Shown piece by piece: positions 13,466 to 13,737 of a DNA stretch of 13,737 nucleotides. The stretch's first letter is position 1; each line of letters opens with the position of its first letter. Under the pieces are notes generated by a model. That model was not told the DNA's origin. It made no database searches and was given only the letters and a program-made list of their open reading frames with translations. Source of the DNA: JACPLA01 sp964602055 (GTDB lineage: Bacteria; Bacteroidota; Ignavibacteria; UBA10030); NCBI GenBank assembly GCA_964602055.1, contig CAZRPU010000056.1, positions 1 to 13,737 of the forward strand, in the 5' to 3' direction. The position numbers and the translations under genes were made by a program.

Positions 13466-13737
13466 ACCGCCGATCGCCGCCGTTCCTCAAGAGCGTCCAA
13501 CGTGCCTGGACAAAGATTTCCCGTCCATCTTTGCGCTTGTGCGTGAGTATGCCTGTCCATTCACCGCGCTCGAGCAATTCCCGTAGCGCTTTATCATAAG
13601 ATGACGTTTCTCTTGTGACCAGGATTTCCGAGATGTTGCCGCCAAGCATTTCCGATTCTTTGTAACCGTAGAGGGTCTCCGCGCCGCGGTTCCAGTAACG
13701 GTACGTTCCGTCGAGATCATGGACACTGATTGCATCG
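13446..13737 (-). CDS. PAS sensor domain (upstream part of the frameshifted hybrid kinase, 5' end outside window)
   Basis: On the minus strand the frame is open from the right edge (first full codon at 13736) to TGA at 13446, 96 residues. It reads as a typical PAS fold: AISVHDLDGTYRYWNRGAE, then LYGYKESEMLG, ISEILV, and the PAC-type strands WTGILTHKRKDGREIFVQAR and WTLLRNGG. After NGG the frame turns into RRCVIDLL and stops. The expected continuation of a PAC motif, IGGVLSICSDITEKRRME, lies in the next frame from 13474. The protein therefore continues into the kinase at 12275-13465 if one base is skipped or two are restored. PAS domains bind small ligands or cofactors; no specific haem or flavin signature is evident in this part. 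Confidence 0.75.
   Translation of the reverse strand, partial: DAISVHDLDGTYRYWNRGAETLYGYKESEMLGGNISEILVTRETSSYDKALRELLERGEWTGILTHKRKDGREIFVQARWTLLRNGGDRRCVIDLL

Noticed and set aside
1..13737. CRISPR arrays, tRNA/rRNA genes, insertion sequences, attachment sites
   Set aside because: No spaced direct repeats, no tRNA-like cloverleaf, no transposase or integrase coding frame and no terminal inverted repeats were seen on reading both strands.

Overview
This 13.7 kb window looks like chromosomal DNA from a Gram-negative bacterium of moderate GC content. A TolC-type outer-membrane channel, two predicted lipoproteins and a tripartite pump all imply an outer membrane. The combination of a CBM9-like lipoprotein, soluble PAS hybrid kinases and receiver proteins with helical N-termini reminds me of the Bacteroidota/Chlorobiota/Ignavibacteriota group. 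That placement is an impression from gene style, not a demonstrated taxonomy.

Left half, plus strand (1-7339). The end of an unidentified gene (1-147) is followed closely by a complete RND efflux operon: TolC-family channel (163-1512), lipoprotein membrane-fusion adaptor (1542-2603) and 1084-residue RND pump (2635-5889). An intrinsic terminator at 5927-5951 ends the operon. A second short transcription unit follows: a lipoprotein with a CBM9-like fold and a Gly/Arg-rich tail (6108-6875), and a small secreted Spy/CpxP-like helical protein (6921-7289). A strong terminator at 7313-7339 closes it, three bases before the stop codon of the converging operon.

Right half, minus strand (13737-7343). 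Reading in the direction of transcription there is a PAS-histidine kinase-receiver hybrid kinase that enters from the right edge and appears frameshifted near 13475. Next come a TPR/coiled-coil protein with a C-terminal receiver (12117-11053), a CnoX/YbbN-like thioredoxin-TPR protein (10937-10128), and a stand-alone CheY-like receiver (9915-9523). The CheY-like gene overlaps by ATGA with a metallo-beta-lactamase-fold hydrolase (9526-8639). The last gene encodes an Hpt-linker-receiver protein (8491-7343). The set holds one kinase core, one Hpt domain and four receivers, but no DNA-binding output domain. It could form a phosphorelay whose outputs are protein-protein or enzymatic, with the MBL hydrolase as the best effector candidate.

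The most noteworthy points are: (i) the output-domain-free signalling cluster with a receiver and an MBL enzyme translationally coupled; (ii) a duplicated helical module of roughly 45 residues in the receiver protein at 11053-12117 that I cannot assign to a named family; and (iii) the probable frameshift splitting the hybrid kinase. I see no tRNA, rRNA, CRISPR array, insertion sequence or attachment site. No gap between genes exceeds 300 bases.
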